In this document: positions 47,751-59,902 of the stretch, piece by piece
How positions within the stretch are numbered: the first letter of the stretch is position 1
Layout: the number at the start of each line of letters is the position of its first letter
NCBI GenBank assembly: GCA_029465975.1
Contig: CM055747.1
Location: 16,892,783-16,956,782 of the forward strand
Length of the DNA: 64,000 nt
From: Dallia pectoralis
Lineage: Eukaryota > Chordata > Actinopteri > Esociformes > Umbridae
Reading direction: 5' to 3'
The notes under the pieces: generated by a model
Told to the model about the DNA's origin: nothing
Seen by the model: the letters and a program-made list of their open reading frames with translations, nothing else
Database searches by the model: none
Program-made: the position numbers and the translations under genes

Positions 47751-48370
47751 TAAGCTTGCTATAGATCTTGAAACAGTGTTTATCGCTATGTTCACCTCGG
47801 CCTCTTCTTTCTATCTGACCGGGGTCAGTTTATTCTCTCGTTCCATGGGGTGCATGTACAATTGAAAAGACGTCAGATTTGTCCTACTTTTCAACATTGA
47901 AAACAGGTCGATCTTGTCCTACTTTTCAATGTTGAAAACAGTTCGATCTTAGACGTTGAACAGGCGTAAACCTTCAACGTCTAATTACAATCCACAGCAC
48001 ACAACCCTGGGAAGCAGAAAGGTCCATTGTCCAAATATTTTGCATTTATTTTTCATGCACACACTACACATTTCTGTCACTAGAGGATGATATCGTTGCC
48101 GTGCCACCGTTAAACCTCACACTACCCTCGGGTCCCGGCGACCCGAGCGTAGGATTCCCCTCACTCCCGCCGTCCTCGGGTCAACGGCTGGGTTAGATGC
48201 CGAGGTGGCGAGTTCGAGCCTCGCCAGGGGCGGTGTTTTTTTTTACCCTACCAGCACACAACCCTGGGAAGCAGAAAGGTCCATTGTCCAAATATTTTGC
48301 ATTTATTTTTCATGCACACACTACACATTTCTGTCACCAGAGGATGATATCGTTGCCGTGCCACCGTTAT

Positions 48371-48918
48371 CCCTCACACTACCCTCGGGTCCCGGCGACC
48401 CGAGCGTAGGATTCCCCTCACTCCCGCCGTCCTCGGGTCAACGGCTGGGTTAGATGCCGAGGTGGCGAGTTCGAGCCTCGCCCGGGGCGGTGTTTTTTTT
48501 TTGCCCTACCAGATAATTATTAACAGCGATGATAATAATAAACCGATAACAGTGAAACACGCGCACGTTGTTGTATTTCGGCCTCCTTCTTTTTGCAATA
48601 CTCTGAGGGCTGTGAAAAGAGATCGAGGGTCACTCTGACCCGCTCGACTCGGGCTGTGTACGCGACGCGAGGACAACGGCGGGGTTAGATGCCGAGGTGG
48701 CGAGTTCGAGCCTCACCCTGAGCTGTGTTTTTTTTCACCCTCCCAGATAATTACTAGTAGCGATAATAATAATAAACCGATTACAGTGAAACACGTGCAC
48801 GTTGTTGTATTTCGGCCTCCTCCTTTTTGCAACACTCTGAGGGCTGTGAAAAGAGATCGAGTGTCACTCTGACCCGCTCGACTCGGGGTGTGTAGGCGAT
48901 GCGAGGACAACACGAGGG
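48371..48918 (+). mobile_element. piggyBac-like MITE module, copy 5 (array border)
   Basis: 548 bp. Its right terminus ...CACGAGGG joins TTAT of the tRNA unit (TTATATCATTATGC) with no array sequence between, so it defines the right border of the forward array. Confidence 0.65.
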
Positions 48919-49334
48919 TTATATCATTATGCAAACATATATATTTTTTTACATTTTAAGTTTGAAAGTGCTTCAGTCTTAGTTTGAAAGTTGTCGAATA
49001 CACTGTAGCGTGGCAATGTATGCTGTAGCAGATCTCGTTCAGAAGCAGACACTACTGCTCGCAGACCTATGGTAACTTTTGTGTGATTTTGTAGGAGTAG
49101 AGTGTCCTACAATATGGTCTCATTTTAAAATGCACCAAACTACGCAGAGGCAACAAGGGTCAATTCAGGTATTGGTATTTTGTGGTAACTGCCGATGTAG
49201 CAAGCACCTAAAACAATTCTTGTCAGTGACTGAACCTAGTTGATATATGAATTTAGGAGTATTTTGAGTTCTTTGTAAAAATTGGTGGAATGAAGCCTTC
49301 CCTTGGAGCATTACCGACCCCCCGGTGCTGACTT

Positions 49335-49405
49335 GCCGTGATCGTATAGTGGTTAGTACTCTGCGTTGTGGCCGCAGCAACCCCGTTCGAATCCGGGTCA
49401 CGGCA
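49335..49405 (+). tRNA. tRNA-His (GTG), copy 1, one base short in the T arm
   Basis: GCCGTGA...TCACGGC acceptor and a GTG anticodon loop. The T arm reads CCCC-GTTCGAAT where copies 2 and 3 have CCCCGG-TTCGAAT, a one-base deletion (71 versus 72 nt). This weakens the T stem and alters the B box, so it may be a pseudogene. Confidence 0.85.
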
Positions 49406-49617
49406 TGATTTTGCCCAAAAACATGAAAAATTCATGTTACTACTTGATACTTATCTCATTATATGTACTTTGCTCGTTGCAAGCACGTTACCACCATAGC
49501 AAACGCTTTCCTCCGGTCACGTTGGAGACATACGAACAAGTATTTAATCGAAAATATCTGAAGCAGACCATTGCGCATTCATGATCGAATTCACCGTGCT
49601 GGAGGCAGCTATCAGAC

Positions 49618-49690
49618 GGGCCAGTGGCGCAATGGATAACGCGTCTGACTACGGATCAGAAGATTCTAGGTTCGACTCCTGGCTGGCTCG
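49618..49690 (+). tRNA. tRNA-Arg (ACG), copy 1
   Basis: 73-nt cloverleaf: acceptor GGGCCAG/CTGGCTC, anticodon arm TCTGA-CTACGGA-TCAGA (anticodon ACG), T arm CTAGG-TTCGACT-CCTGG with one wobble pair. The boxes are canonical. Confidence 0.93.
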
Positions 49691-49940
49691 TGGAATACTT
49701 TAGCTCACCTCATGCATGCTGGTCGAACGTGGCATGCTGTGCCTATTTTAAATGGTTTGCCATCTACAAACGGCCTTGCGTAAAACTCACTGACCGACAA
49801 CATAACTCGTTCAACTTATTATGCTTTTCACGGAAGAGATGTACTCGCAAAATTGCAGACGATAAAGATTTCCATGAAGAGTACATTTCGTTTATTTTGA
49901 CACAGTGTTGCCTGTATCTCTGGACATCGATCATTGTTGG

Positions 49941-50010
49941 TCCCATATGGTCTAGCGGTTAGGATTCCTGGTTTACCCAGGCGGCCTGGGTTCGACTCCT
50001 GGTATGGGAA
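49941..50010 (+). pseudogene. tRNA-Glu pseudogene, anticodon loop shortened
   Basis: Same gene as the Glu copies, but the loop reads CCTGG-TTTAC-CCAGG: two bases are missing from the seven-base loop, removing the TTC anticodon (70 versus 72 nt). The T arm also carries two wobble changes. Confidence 0.88.
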
Positions 50011-50491
50011 CTCGCAATTTTGAAGGCGCATTTAACAAATGCCAACGTCCCATATTGATCAAGATCTGGTACCTGCATTATATCATTATGCAAACATATA
50101 TTTTTTTACATTTTAAGTTTGAAAGTGCTTCAGTCTTAGTTTGAAAGTTGTCGAATACACTGTAGCGTGGCAATGTATGCTGTAGCAGATCTTGTTCAGA
50201 AGCAGACACTACTGCTCGCAGACCTATGGTAACTTTTGTGTGATTTTGTAGGAGTAGAGTGTCCTACAATATGGTCTCATTTTAAAATGCACCAAACTAC
50301 GCAGAGGCAACAAGGGTCAATTCAGGTATTGGTATTTTGTGGTAACTGCCGATGTAGCAAGCACCTAAAACAATTCTTGTCAGTGACTGAACCTAGTTGA
50401 TATATGAATTTAGGAGTATTTTGAGTTCTTTGTAAAAATTGGTGGAATGAAGCCTTCCCTTGGAGCATTACCGACCCCCCGGTGCTGACTT

Positions 50492-50563
50492 GCCGTGATC
50501 GTATAGTGGTTAGTACTCTGCGTTGTGGCTGCAGCAACCCCGGTTCGAATCCGGGTCACGGCA
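50492..50563 (+). tRNA. tRNA-His (GTG), copy 2
   Basis: 72 nt with a complete T arm (CCCGG-TTCGAAT-CCGGG). A C-to-T change in the anticodon stem (GTGGCTGCAG) leaves a G-U pair. Probably functional. Confidence 0.93.
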
Positions 50564-50777
50564 TGATTTTGCCCAAAAAAACATGAAAAATTCATGTTAC
50601 TACTTGATACTTATCTCATTATATGTACTTTGCTCGTTGCAAGCACGTTACCACCATAGCAAACGCTTTCCTCCGGTCACGTTGGAGACATACGAACAAG
50701 TATTTAATCGAAAATATCTGAAGCAGACCATTGCGCATTCATGATCGAATTCACCGTGCTGGAGGCAGCTATCAGAC

Positions 50778-50850
50778 GGGCCAGTGGCGCAATGGATAAC
50801 GCGTCTGACTACGGATCAGAAGATTCTAGGTTCGACTCCTGGCTGGCTCG
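50778..50850 (+). tRNA. tRNA-Arg (ACG), copy 2
   Basis: Identical to Arg copy 1 across the 73 nt. Confidence 0.93.
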
Positions 50851-51100
50851 TGGAATACTTTAGCTCACCTCATGCATGCTGGTCGAACGTGGCATGCTGT
50901 GCCTATTTTAAATGGTTTGCCATCTACAAACGGCCTTGCGTAAAACTCACTGACCGACAACGTAACTCGTTCAACTTCTTATGCTTTTCACGGAAGAGAT
51001 GTACTCGCAAAATTGCAGACGATAAAGATTTCCATGACGAGTACATTTCGTTTATTTTGACACCGTGTTGCCTGTATCTCTGGACGTCGATCATTGTTGG

Positions 51101-51172
51101 TCCCATATGGTCTAGCGGTTAGGATTCATGGTTTTCACCCAGGCGGCCCGGGTTCGACTCCCGGTATGGGAA
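51101..51172 (+). tRNA. tRNA-Glu (TTC), copy with stem mismatch
   Basis: 72 nt with intact loop and T arm. The anticodon stem is CATGG against CCAGG, giving one A-G mismatch relative to the copy at 33665. Confidence 0.88.
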
Positions 51173-51655
51173 CTCGCATTTTTGAAGGCGCATTTAACAA
51201 ATGCCAACGTCTCATATTGATCAAGATCTGGTACCTGCATTATATCATTATGCAAACATATATATTTTTTTACATTTTAAGTTTGAAAGTGCTTCAGTCT
51301 TAGTTTGAAAGTTGTCGAATACACTGTAGCGTGGCAATGTATGCTGTAGCAGATCTCGTTCAGAAACAGACACTACTGCTCGCAGACCTATGGTAACTTT
51401 TGTGTGATTTTGTAGGAGTAGAGTGTCCTACAATATGGTCTCATTTTAAAATGCACCAAACTACGCAGAGGCAACAAGGGTCAATTCAGGTATTGGTATT
51501 TTGTGGTAACTGCCGATGTAGCAAGCACCTAAAACAATTCTTGTCAGTGACTGAACCTAGTTGATATATGAATTTAGGAGTATTTTGAGTTCTTTGTAAA
51601 AATTGGTGGAATGAAGCCTTCCCTTGGAGCATTACCGACCCCCCGGTGCTGACTT

Positions 51656-51727
51656 GCCGTGATCGTATAGTGGTTAGTACTCTGCGTTGTGGCCGCAGCA
51701 ACCCCGGTTCGAATCCGGGTCACGGCA
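51656..51727 (+). tRNA. tRNA-His (GTG), copy 3
   Basis: 72 nt with all stems paired (anticodon stem CTGCG/CGCAG, T stem CCCGG/CCGGG). The best of the three His copies. Confidence 0.95.
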
Positions 51728-51941
51728 TGATTTTGCCCAAAAAAACATGAAAAATTCATGTTACTACTTGATACTTATCTCATTATATGTACTTTGCTCG
51801 TTGCAAGCACGTTACCACCATAGCAAACGCTTTCCTCCGGTCACGTTGGAGACATACGAACAAGTATTTAATCGAAAATTTCTGAAGCAGACCATTGCGC
51901 ATTCATGATCGAATTCACCGTGCTGGAGGCAGCTATCAGAC

Positions 51942-52014
51942 GGGCCAGTGGCACAATGGATAACGCGTCGGACTACGGATCAGAAGATTCTAGGTTCGAC
52001 TCCTGGCTGGCTCG
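51942..52014 (+). tRNA. tRNA-Arg (ACG), copy 3 with changes
   Basis: 73 nt. It differs from the other Arg copies by GGCACAATGG in the A box and TCGGA in the anticodon stem, which creates a G-A mismatch. It may be impaired. Confidence 0.85.
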
Positions 52015-52226
52015 TGGAATACTTTAGCTCACCTCATGCATGCTGGTCGAACGTGGCATGCTGTGCCTATTTTAAATGGTTTGCCATCTACAAACGGCCT
52101 TGCGTAAAACTCACTGACCGACAACGTAACTCGCAAAATTGCAGACGATAAAGATTTCCATGACGAGTGCATTTCGTTTATTTTGACACCGTGTTGCCTG
52201 TATCTCTGGACATCGATCATTGTTGG

Positions 52227-52298
52227 TCCCATATGGTCTAGCGGTTAGGATTCCTGGTTTTCACCCAGGCGGCCCGAGTTCGACTCCCGGTATGGGAA
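52227..52298 (+). tRNA. tRNA-Glu (TTC), copy with T-stem mismatch
   Basis: 72 nt with an intact anticodon arm. The T stem is CCGAG/CCCGG, giving one A-C mismatch that also alters the B box (GAGTTCGACTCC). Confidence 0.88.
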
Positions 52299-52575
52299 CT
52301 TGCATTTTTGAAGGCGCAATTAACAAATGCCAACGTCTCATATTGATCAAGATCTGGTACCTGCATTATATCATTATGCAAACATATATATTTTTTTACA
52401 TTTTAAGTTTGAAAGTGCTTCAGTCTTAGTTTGAAAGTTGTCGAATACACTGTAGCGTGGCAATGTATGCTGTAGCAGATCTCGTTCAGAAGCAGACACT
52501 ACTGCTCGCAGACCTATGGTAACGTTTTTGTGATTTTGTAGGAGTAGAGTGTCCTACAATATGGTCTCATTTTAA

Positions 52576-53160
52576 CCCTCGTGTTGTCCTCGCATCGCCT
52601 ACACACCCCGAGTCGAGCGGGTCAGAGTGACACTCGATCTCTTTTCACAGCCCTCAGAGTATTGCAAAAAGAAGGAGGCCGAAATACAACAACGTGCACG
52701 TGTTTCACTGTAATCGGTTTATTATTATTATCACTACTAGTAATTATCTGGGAGGGTGAAAAAAAACACAGCCCAGGGCGAGGCTCGAACTCGCCACCTC
52801 GGCATCTAACCCCGCCGTTGTCCTCGCGTCGCGTACACAGCCCGAGTCGAGCGGGTCAGAGTGACCCTCGATCTCTTTTCACAGCCCTCAGAGTATTGCA
52901 AAAAGAAGGAGGCCGAAATACAACAACGTGCGCGTGTTTCACTGTTATCGGTTTATTATTATCATCGCTGTTAATAATTATCTGGTAGGGCAAAAAAACA
53001 CCGCCCGGGCGAGGCTCCCGAACTCGCCACCTCGGCATCTAACCCAGCCGTTGACCCGAGGACAGGCGGGTTTGCATGAAAAATAAATGCAAAATATTTG
53101 GAAATGGACCTTTCTGCGCCGGGTTGTGTGCGCCCAGGGACCCGAGGGTAGTGGAGGGGA
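52576..53160 (-). mobile_element. piggyBac-like MITE module, inverted, rearranged
   Basis: It begins exactly at TTAA|CCCTCGTGTTGTCC. Its far half is scrambled: GAGGACAGGCGGGTTTGCATG and GCGCCCAGGGACCCGAGGG replace the usual GACGGCGGGAGTGAGGGGG stretch. Several short deletions distinguish it from all other copies. Confidence 0.6.
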
Positions 53161-53569
53161 GTGAACGGTGGCACGGCAACGATATCATCCTCTAGTGACA
53201 GAAATGTGTAGTGTGTGCATGAAAAATAAATGCAAAATATTTGGACAATGGACCTTTCTGCTTCCCAGGGTTGTGTGCTGTGGATTGTAATTAGACGTTG
53301 AAGGTTTACGCCTGTTCAACGTCTAAGATCGAACTGTTTTCAACATTGAAAAGTAGGACAAGATCGACCTGTTTTCAATGTTGAAAAGTAGGACAAATCT
53401 GACGTCTTTTCAATTGTACATGCACCCCATGGAACGAGAGAATAAACTGACCCCGGTCAGATAGAAAGAAGAGGCCGAGGTGAACATAGCGATAAACACT
53501 GTTTCAAGATCTATAGCAAGCTTAGAGGCCAACATAGCTCTACTCAAGCGGAGAGGGCAGAGAGAGTGT

Positions 53570-55145
53570 GTTTCCTAGCAAGCTTAGACGTCAACCTAGC
53601 TCTACTCAAGCAGAGAGGGCAGAGAGAGTGTGTTTCTGAGACCCGAGGACAGCGGCGAGGGCAAATGAGCTGTGTTTCTGAGACCAGAGGGCAGCGAGCA
53701 GGGCAAAAAAGAGCTTGTGTTTCCCGGCACCCGAGTACAGCTGGGAGGAGAACGTGTTTCTGACACCCAAAGACAGGGGGAAAGGCCAGGGACAGTGTGT
53801 TTCTGAGACCAGAAAAGGACAGTGAGACCAGCAAAGGACAGTTTGTTTCTGAAACCAGAGGGCAGCGAGCAGGGCAAAAAAGTGTTTGTGTTTCCAGGGA
53901 GCCGAGAACAGCTGGGAGGAGAACGTGTTTCTGACACCCAAAGACAGGGGGAAAGGCCAGGGACAGTGTGTTTCTGAGACCAGAGGTCAGCGAGCAGGGC
54001 AAAAAGAGCTTGTGTTTCCTGTCACCCGAGTACAGCTGGGAGGAGAACGTGTTTCTGACACCCGAAGCCAGTGGCGAAAGGCCAGGGACAGTGTGTTTCT
54101 GAGAACAGAGGGCAGCGAGCAGGGCAAAAGAGCTTGTGTTTCCTGGCACCTGAGTACAGCTGGGAGGAGAACGTGTTTCTGACACCCAAAGACTGTGGGA
54201 AAGGCCAGGGACAGTGTGTTTCTGAGACCAGAAAAGGACAGTGAGACCAACAAAGGACAGTGTGTTTCTGAGCCCAGAGGTCAGCGAGCAGGGCAAAAAA
54301 GAGCTTATGTTTCCAGGGACACGAGTACATCTGGGAGGAGAACGTGTTTCTGACACCCAAAGACAGCGGCGATGGCGAAGGACAGTGTGTTTCTGAGACC
54401 AGAGTGCAGCGAGCAGGGCAAAAAAGAGTTTGTGTTTCCCGGGAGCCGAGTACAGCTGGGAGGGGAACGTGTTTCTGACACCCAAAGACAGGGGGAAAGG
54501 CCAGGGACAGTGTGTTTCTGAGCCCAGAGGTCAGCGAGCAGGGCAAAAAAGAGCTTGTGTTTCCTGGCATCCGAGTACAGCTGGGAGGAGAACGTGTTTC
54601 TGACACCCAAAGACTGTGGGAAAGGCCAGGGACAGTGTGTTTCTGAGACCAGAAAAGGACAGTGAGACCAACAAAGGACAGTGTGTTTCTGAGCCCAGAG
54701 GTCAGCGAGCAGGGCAAAAAGAGCTTATGTTTCCAGGGACACGAGTACATCTGGGAGGAGAACGTGTTTCTGACACCCAAAGACAGCGGCGATGGCGAAG
54801 GACAGTGTGTTTCTGAGAACAGAGGGCAACGAGCAGGGCTAAAAAGAGCTTGTGTTTCCTGGCACCTGAGTACAGCTGGGAGGAGAACGTGTTTCTGACA
54901 CCCGAAGACAGGGGAAAGGCCAGGGACAGTGTGTTTCTGAGCCCAGTGGGCAGCGAGCAGGGCAAAAAAGAGCTTGTGTTTCCCGGCACCCGAGTACAGC
55001 TGGGAGGAGAACGTGTTTCTGACACCCGAAGACAGCGGCGATGGCGAAGGACAGTGTGTTTCTGAGAACAGAAAAGGACAGTGAGACCAGCAAAGGACAG
55101 TGTGTTTCTGAGACCAGAGGGCAGCGAGCAGGGCAAGAGAGCTTG
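53570..55145 (-). repeat. subrepeat block, inverted array, first
   Basis: GTGTTTCTG-containing inverse of the CAGAAACAC subrepeats, with open frames up to 446 codons (55362-54022). Confidence 0.9.
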
Positions 55146-55331
55146 TACGTATGCAGAGTATGGAACATTGTGCAAATTGTAAGAACTCACAATACACAGT
55201 CATCTTTACATTTCCTTCGTCTGTATTACACTGCTTCCCAGGGTTGTGTGCTGTGCCAATTTGGGTGTGGATTTTAAAACGCCCCCCTAAAATGAACCTC
55301 CCGTACTGTGCCCATGCATATTGCTGTATAA

Positions 55332-55942
55332 CCCTCGTGTTGTCCTCGCATCGCCTACACACCCCGAGTCGAGCGGGTCAGAGTGACACTCGATCTCTTT
55401 TCACAGCCCTCAGAGTGTTGCAAAAAGGAGGAGGCCGAAATACAACAACGTGCACGTGTTTCACTGTAATCGGTTTATTATTATTATCGCTACTAGTAAT
55501 TATCTGGGAGGGTGAAAAAAAACACAGCCCAGGGTGAGGCTCGAACTCGCCACCTCGGCATCTAACCCCGCCGTTGTCCTCGCGTCGCGTACACAGCCCG
55601 AGTCGAGCGGGTCAGAGTGACCCTCGATCTCTTTTCACAGCCCTCAGAGTATTGCAAAAAGAAGGAGGCCGAAATACAACAACGTGCGCGTGTTTCACTG
55701 TTATCGGTTTATTATTATCATCGCTGTTAATAATTATCTGGTAGGGCAAAAAAACACCTCGCCCATCTAACCCAGGCCCGAGGACAGCTCGAACTCGCCA
55801 CCTCGGCATCTAACCCAGCCGTTGACCCGAGCGAGGCTCGAACTCGCCACCTCGGCATCTAACCCAGCCGTTGACCCGAGGACGGCGGGAGTGAGGGGGA
55901 ATCCTACGCTCGGGTCGCCGGGACCCGAGGGTAGTGTGAGGG
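55332..55942 (-). mobile_element. piggyBac-like MITE module, inverted, with internal duplication
   Basis: Flanked by ATAA on both sides (inverse of TTAT). The CTCGAACTCGCCACCTCGGCATCTAACCC segment occurs in extra copies (55790-55865), so it is about 60 bp longer than the standard module. Confidence 0.6.
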
Positions 55943-56339
55943 ATAACGGTGGCACGGCAACGATATCATCCTCTGGTGACAGAAATGTGTAGTGTGTGCA
56001 TGAAAAATAAATGCAAAATATTTGGACAATGGACCTTTCTGCTTCCCAGGGTTGTGTGCTGTGGATTGTAATTAGACGTTGAAGGTTTACGCCTGTTCAA
56101 CGTCTAAGATCGAACTGTTTTCAACATTGAAAAGTAGGACAAGATCGACCTGTTTTCAATGTTGAAAAGTAGGACAAATCTGACGTCTTTTCAATTGTAC
56201 ATGCACCCCATGGAACGAGAGAATAAACTGACCCCGGTCAGATAGAAAGAAGAGGCCGAGGTGAACATAGCGATAAACACTGTTTCAAGATCTATAGCAA
56301 GCTTAGAGGCCAACATAGCTCTACTCAAGCGGAGAGGGC

Positions 56340-59170
56340 AGAGAGAGTGTGTTTCCTAGCAAGCTTAGACGTCAACCTAGCTCTACTCAAGCAGAGAGGG
56401 GCAGAGAGAGTGTGTTTCTGAGACCCGAGGACAGCGGCGAGGGCAAATGAGCTGTGTTTCTGAGACCTGAGGGCAGCGAGCAGGGCAAAAATGAGCTTGT
56501 GTTTCCCGGCACCCGAGTACAGCTGGGAGGAGAACGTGTTTCTGACACCCAAAGACAGGGGGAAAGGCCAGGGACAGTGTGTTTCTGAGACCAGAAAAGG
56601 ACAGTGAGACCAGCAAAGGACAGTTTGTTTCTGAAACCAGAGGGCAGCGAGCAGGGCAAAAAAGTGTTTGTGTTTCCCGGGAGCCGAGAACAGCTGGGAG
56701 GAGAACGTGTTTCTGACGCCCAAAGACAGGGGGAAAGGCCAGGGACAGTGTGTTTCTGAGACCAGAGGTCAGCGAGCAGGGCAAAAAAGAGCTTGTGTTT
56801 CCTGGGACCCGAGTACAGCTGGGAGGAGAACGTGTTTCTGACACCCAAAGACAGCGGCGATGGCGAAGGACAGTGTGTTTCTGAGAACAGAGGGCAACGA
56901 GCAGGGCTAAAAGAGCTTGTGTTTCCTGGCACCTGAGTACAGCTGGGAGGAGAACGTGTTTCTGACACCCAAAGACTGTGGGAAAGGCCAGGGACAGTGT
57001 GTTTCTGAGACCAGAAAAGGACAGTGAGACCAACAAAGGACAGTGTGTTTCTGAGCCCAGAGGTCAGCGAGCAGGGCAAAAAAGAGCTTATGTTTCCAGG
57101 GACACGAGTACATCTGGGAGGAGAACGTGTTTCTGACACCCAAAGACAGCGGCGATGGCGAAGGACAGTGTGTTTCTGAGACCAGAGTGCAGCGAGCAGG
57201 GCAAAAAAGAGCTTGTGTTTCCCGGGAGCCGAGTACAGCTGGGAGGAGAACGTGTTTCTGACACCCAAAGACAGGGGGAAAGGCCAGGGACAGTGTGTTT
57301 CTGAGCCCAGAGGTCAGCGAGCAGGGCAAAAAGAGCTTGTGTTTCCTGGCATCCGAGTACAGCTGGGAGGAGAACGTGTTTCTGACACCCAAAGACTGTG
57401 GGAAAGGCCAGGGACAGTGTGTTTCTGAGACCAGAAAAGGACAGTGAGACCAACAAAGGACAGTGTGTTTCTGAGCCCAGAGGTCAGCGAGCAGGGCAAA
57501 AAGAGCTTATGTTTCCAGGGACACGAGTACATCTGGGAGGAGAACGTGTTTCTGACACCCAAAGACAGCGGCGATGGCGAAGGACAGTGTGTTTCTGAGA
57601 CCAGAGTGCAGCGAGCAGGGCAAAAAGAGCTTGTGTTTCCTGGCACCTGAGTACAGCTGGGAGGAGAACGTGTTTCTGACACCCAAAGACAGGGGGAAAG
57701 GCCAGGGACAGTGTGTTTCTGAGCCCAGTGGGCAGCGAGCAGGGCAAAAAGAGCTTGTGTTTCCTGGCACCCGAGTACAGCTGGGAGGAGAACGTGTTTC
57801 TGACACCCAAAGACTGTGGGAAAGGCCAGGGACAGTGTGTTTCTGAGACCAGAAAAGGACAGTGAGACCAACAAAGGACAGTGTGTTTCTGAGCCCAGAG
57901 GTCAGCGAGCAGGGCAAAAAAGAGCTTATGTTTCCAGGGACACGAGTACATCTGGGAGGAGAACGTGTTTCTGACACCCAAAGACAGCGGCGATGGCGAA
58001 GGACAGTGTGTTTCTGAGAACAGAGGGCAGAGCAGGGCAAAAAGAGCTTGTGTTTCCTAGCACCTGAGTACAGCTGGGAGGGGAACGTGTTTCTGACACC
58101 CAAAGACAGGGGGGGCCAAAGGCCAGGGACAGTGTGTTTCTGAGCCCAGTGGGCAGCGAGCAGGGCAAAAAGAGCTTGTGTTTCCTGGCACCCGAGTACA
58201 GCTGGGAGGAGAACGTGTTTCTGACACCCAAAGACTGTGGGAAAGGCCAGGGACAGTGTGTTTCTGAGACCCAGTGAGACCAACAAAGGACAGTGTGTTT
58301 CTGAGCCCAGAGGTCAGCGAGCAGGGCAAAAAGAGCTTATGTTTCCAGGGACACGAGTACATCTGGGAGGAGAACGTGTTTCTGACACCCAAAGACAGCG
58401 GCGATGGCGAAGGACAGTGTGTTTCTGAGAACAGAGGGCAGCGAGCAGGGCTAAAAAGAGCTTGTGTTTCCTGGCACCTGAGTACAGCTGGGAGGAGAAC
58501 GTGTTTCTGACACCCAAAGACAGGGGGAAAGGCCAGGGACAGTGTGTTTCTGAGACCAGTGGCAGCGAGCAGGGCAAAAAGAGCTTGTGTTTCCCGGCAC
58601 CCGAGTACAGCTGGGAGGAGAACGTGTTTCTGACACCCAAAGACTGTGGGAAAGGCCAGGGACAGTGTGTTTCTGAGACCAGAAAAGGACAGTGAGACCA
58701 ACAAAGGACAGTGTGTTTCTGAGCCCAGAGGTCAGCGAGCAGGGCAAAAAGAGCTTATGTTTCCAGGGACACGAGTACATCTGGGAGGAGAACGTGTTTC
58801 TGACACCCAAAGACAGCGGCGATGGCGAAGGACAGTGTGTTTCTGAGAACAGAGGGCAGCGAGCAGGGCTAAAAGAGCTTGTGTTTCCTGGCACCTGAGT
58901 ACAGCTGGGAGGAGAACGTGTTTCTGACACCCAAAGACAGGGGGAAAGGCCAGGGACAGTGTGTTTCTGAGACCAGTGGGCAGCGAGCAGGGCAAAAAGA
59001 GCTTGTGTTTCCCGGCACCCGAGTACAGCTGGGAGGAGAACGTGTTTCTGACACCCGAAAACAGCGGCGATGGCGAGGACAGTGTGTTCCTGAGAACAGA
59101 AAAGGACAGTGAGACCAGCAAAGGACAGTGTGTTCTGAGACCAGAGGGCAGCGAGCAGGGCAAGAGAGCT
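56340..59170 (-). repeat. subrepeat block, inverted array, second (longest)
   Basis: About 2.8 kb of CAGAAACAC-family subrepeats on the minus strand. The segment around 57000-58700 shows a higher-order period of about 410-430 bp (copies of GACCAACAAAGGACAGTGTG). Confidence 0.9.
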
Positions 59171-59358
59171 TGTACGTATGCAGAGTATGGAACATTGTGC
59201 AAATTGTAAGAACTCACAATACACAGTCATCTTTACATTTCCTTCGTCTGTATTACACTGCTTCCCAGGGTTGTGTGCTGTGCCAATTTGGGTGTGGATT
59301 TTAAAACGCCCCCCTAAAATGAACCTCCCGTACTGTGCCCATGCATATTGCTGTATAA

Positions 59359-59902
59359 CCCTCGTGTTGTCCTCGCATCGCCTACACACCCCGAGTCGAG
59401 CGGGTCAGAGTGACACTCGATCTCTTTTCACAGCCCTCAGAGTGTTGCAAAAAGGAGGAGGCCGAAATACAACAACGTGCACGTGTTTCACTGTAATCGG
59501 TTTATTATTATTATCGCTACTAGTAATTATCTGGGAGGGTGAAAAAAACACAGCCCAGGGTGAGGCTCGAACTCGCCACCTCGGCATCTAACCCCGCCGT
59601 TGTCCTCGCGTCGCGTACACAGCCCGAGTCGAGCGGGTCAGAGTGACCCTCGATCTCTTTTCACAGCCCTCAGAGTATTGCAAAAAGAAGGAGGCCGAAA
59701 TACAACAACGTGCGCGTGTTTCACTGTTATCGGTTTATTATTATCATCGCTGTTAATAATTATCTGGTAGGGCAAAAAAACACCGCCCGGGCGAGGCTCG
59801 AACTCGCCACCTCGGCATCTAACCCAGCCGTTGACCCGAGGACGGCGGGAGTGAGGGGGAATCCTACGCTCGGGTCGCCGGGACCCGAGGGTAGTGTGAG
59901 GG
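59359..59902 (-). mobile_element. piggyBac-like MITE module, inverted, third
   Basis: 544 bp with standard termini and ATAA flanks. Confidence 0.65.

Larger units (their letters stand above)
33892..48918 (+). repeat. composite megasatellite array, forward orientation (4 units plus terminal module)
   Basis: Five copies of a ~548-bp transposon-like module start at 33892, 37587, 41036, 44812 and 48371, giving unit lengths of about 3695, 3449, 3776 and 3559 bp. Each of the four complete units continues with a block of CAGAAACAC-containing subrepeats and a hairpin-rich tail. The last module abuts the tRNA cluster. Units are near identical in single-copy parts but differ in subrepeat number, and small deletions occur (for example about 40 bp missing after 40560), which points to recent amplification with unequal exchange. 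Confidence 0.95.
48919..52575 (+). repeat. 1.16-kb tandem units carrying tRNA-His/Arg/Glu (three copies)
   Basis: The units repeat at about 1161-1163 bp spacing (His genes at 49335, 50492 and 51656). Each holds tRNA-His, about 210 bp, tRNA-Arg, about 250 bp, tRNA-Glu, then about 480 bp of spacer. Copies are nearly identical; the third lacks about 37 bp after the Arg gene (CGTTCAACTTCTTATGC...). The cluster is cut at TTAT on the left and TTAA on the right by the inverted megasatellite arrays. Confidence 0.95.

Noticed and set aside
33892..48918. CRISPR-like or bacterial repeat array
   Set aside because: The context is vertebrate. Subrepeats are contiguous and variable rather than identical repeats with unique spacers, and there are no cas genes.
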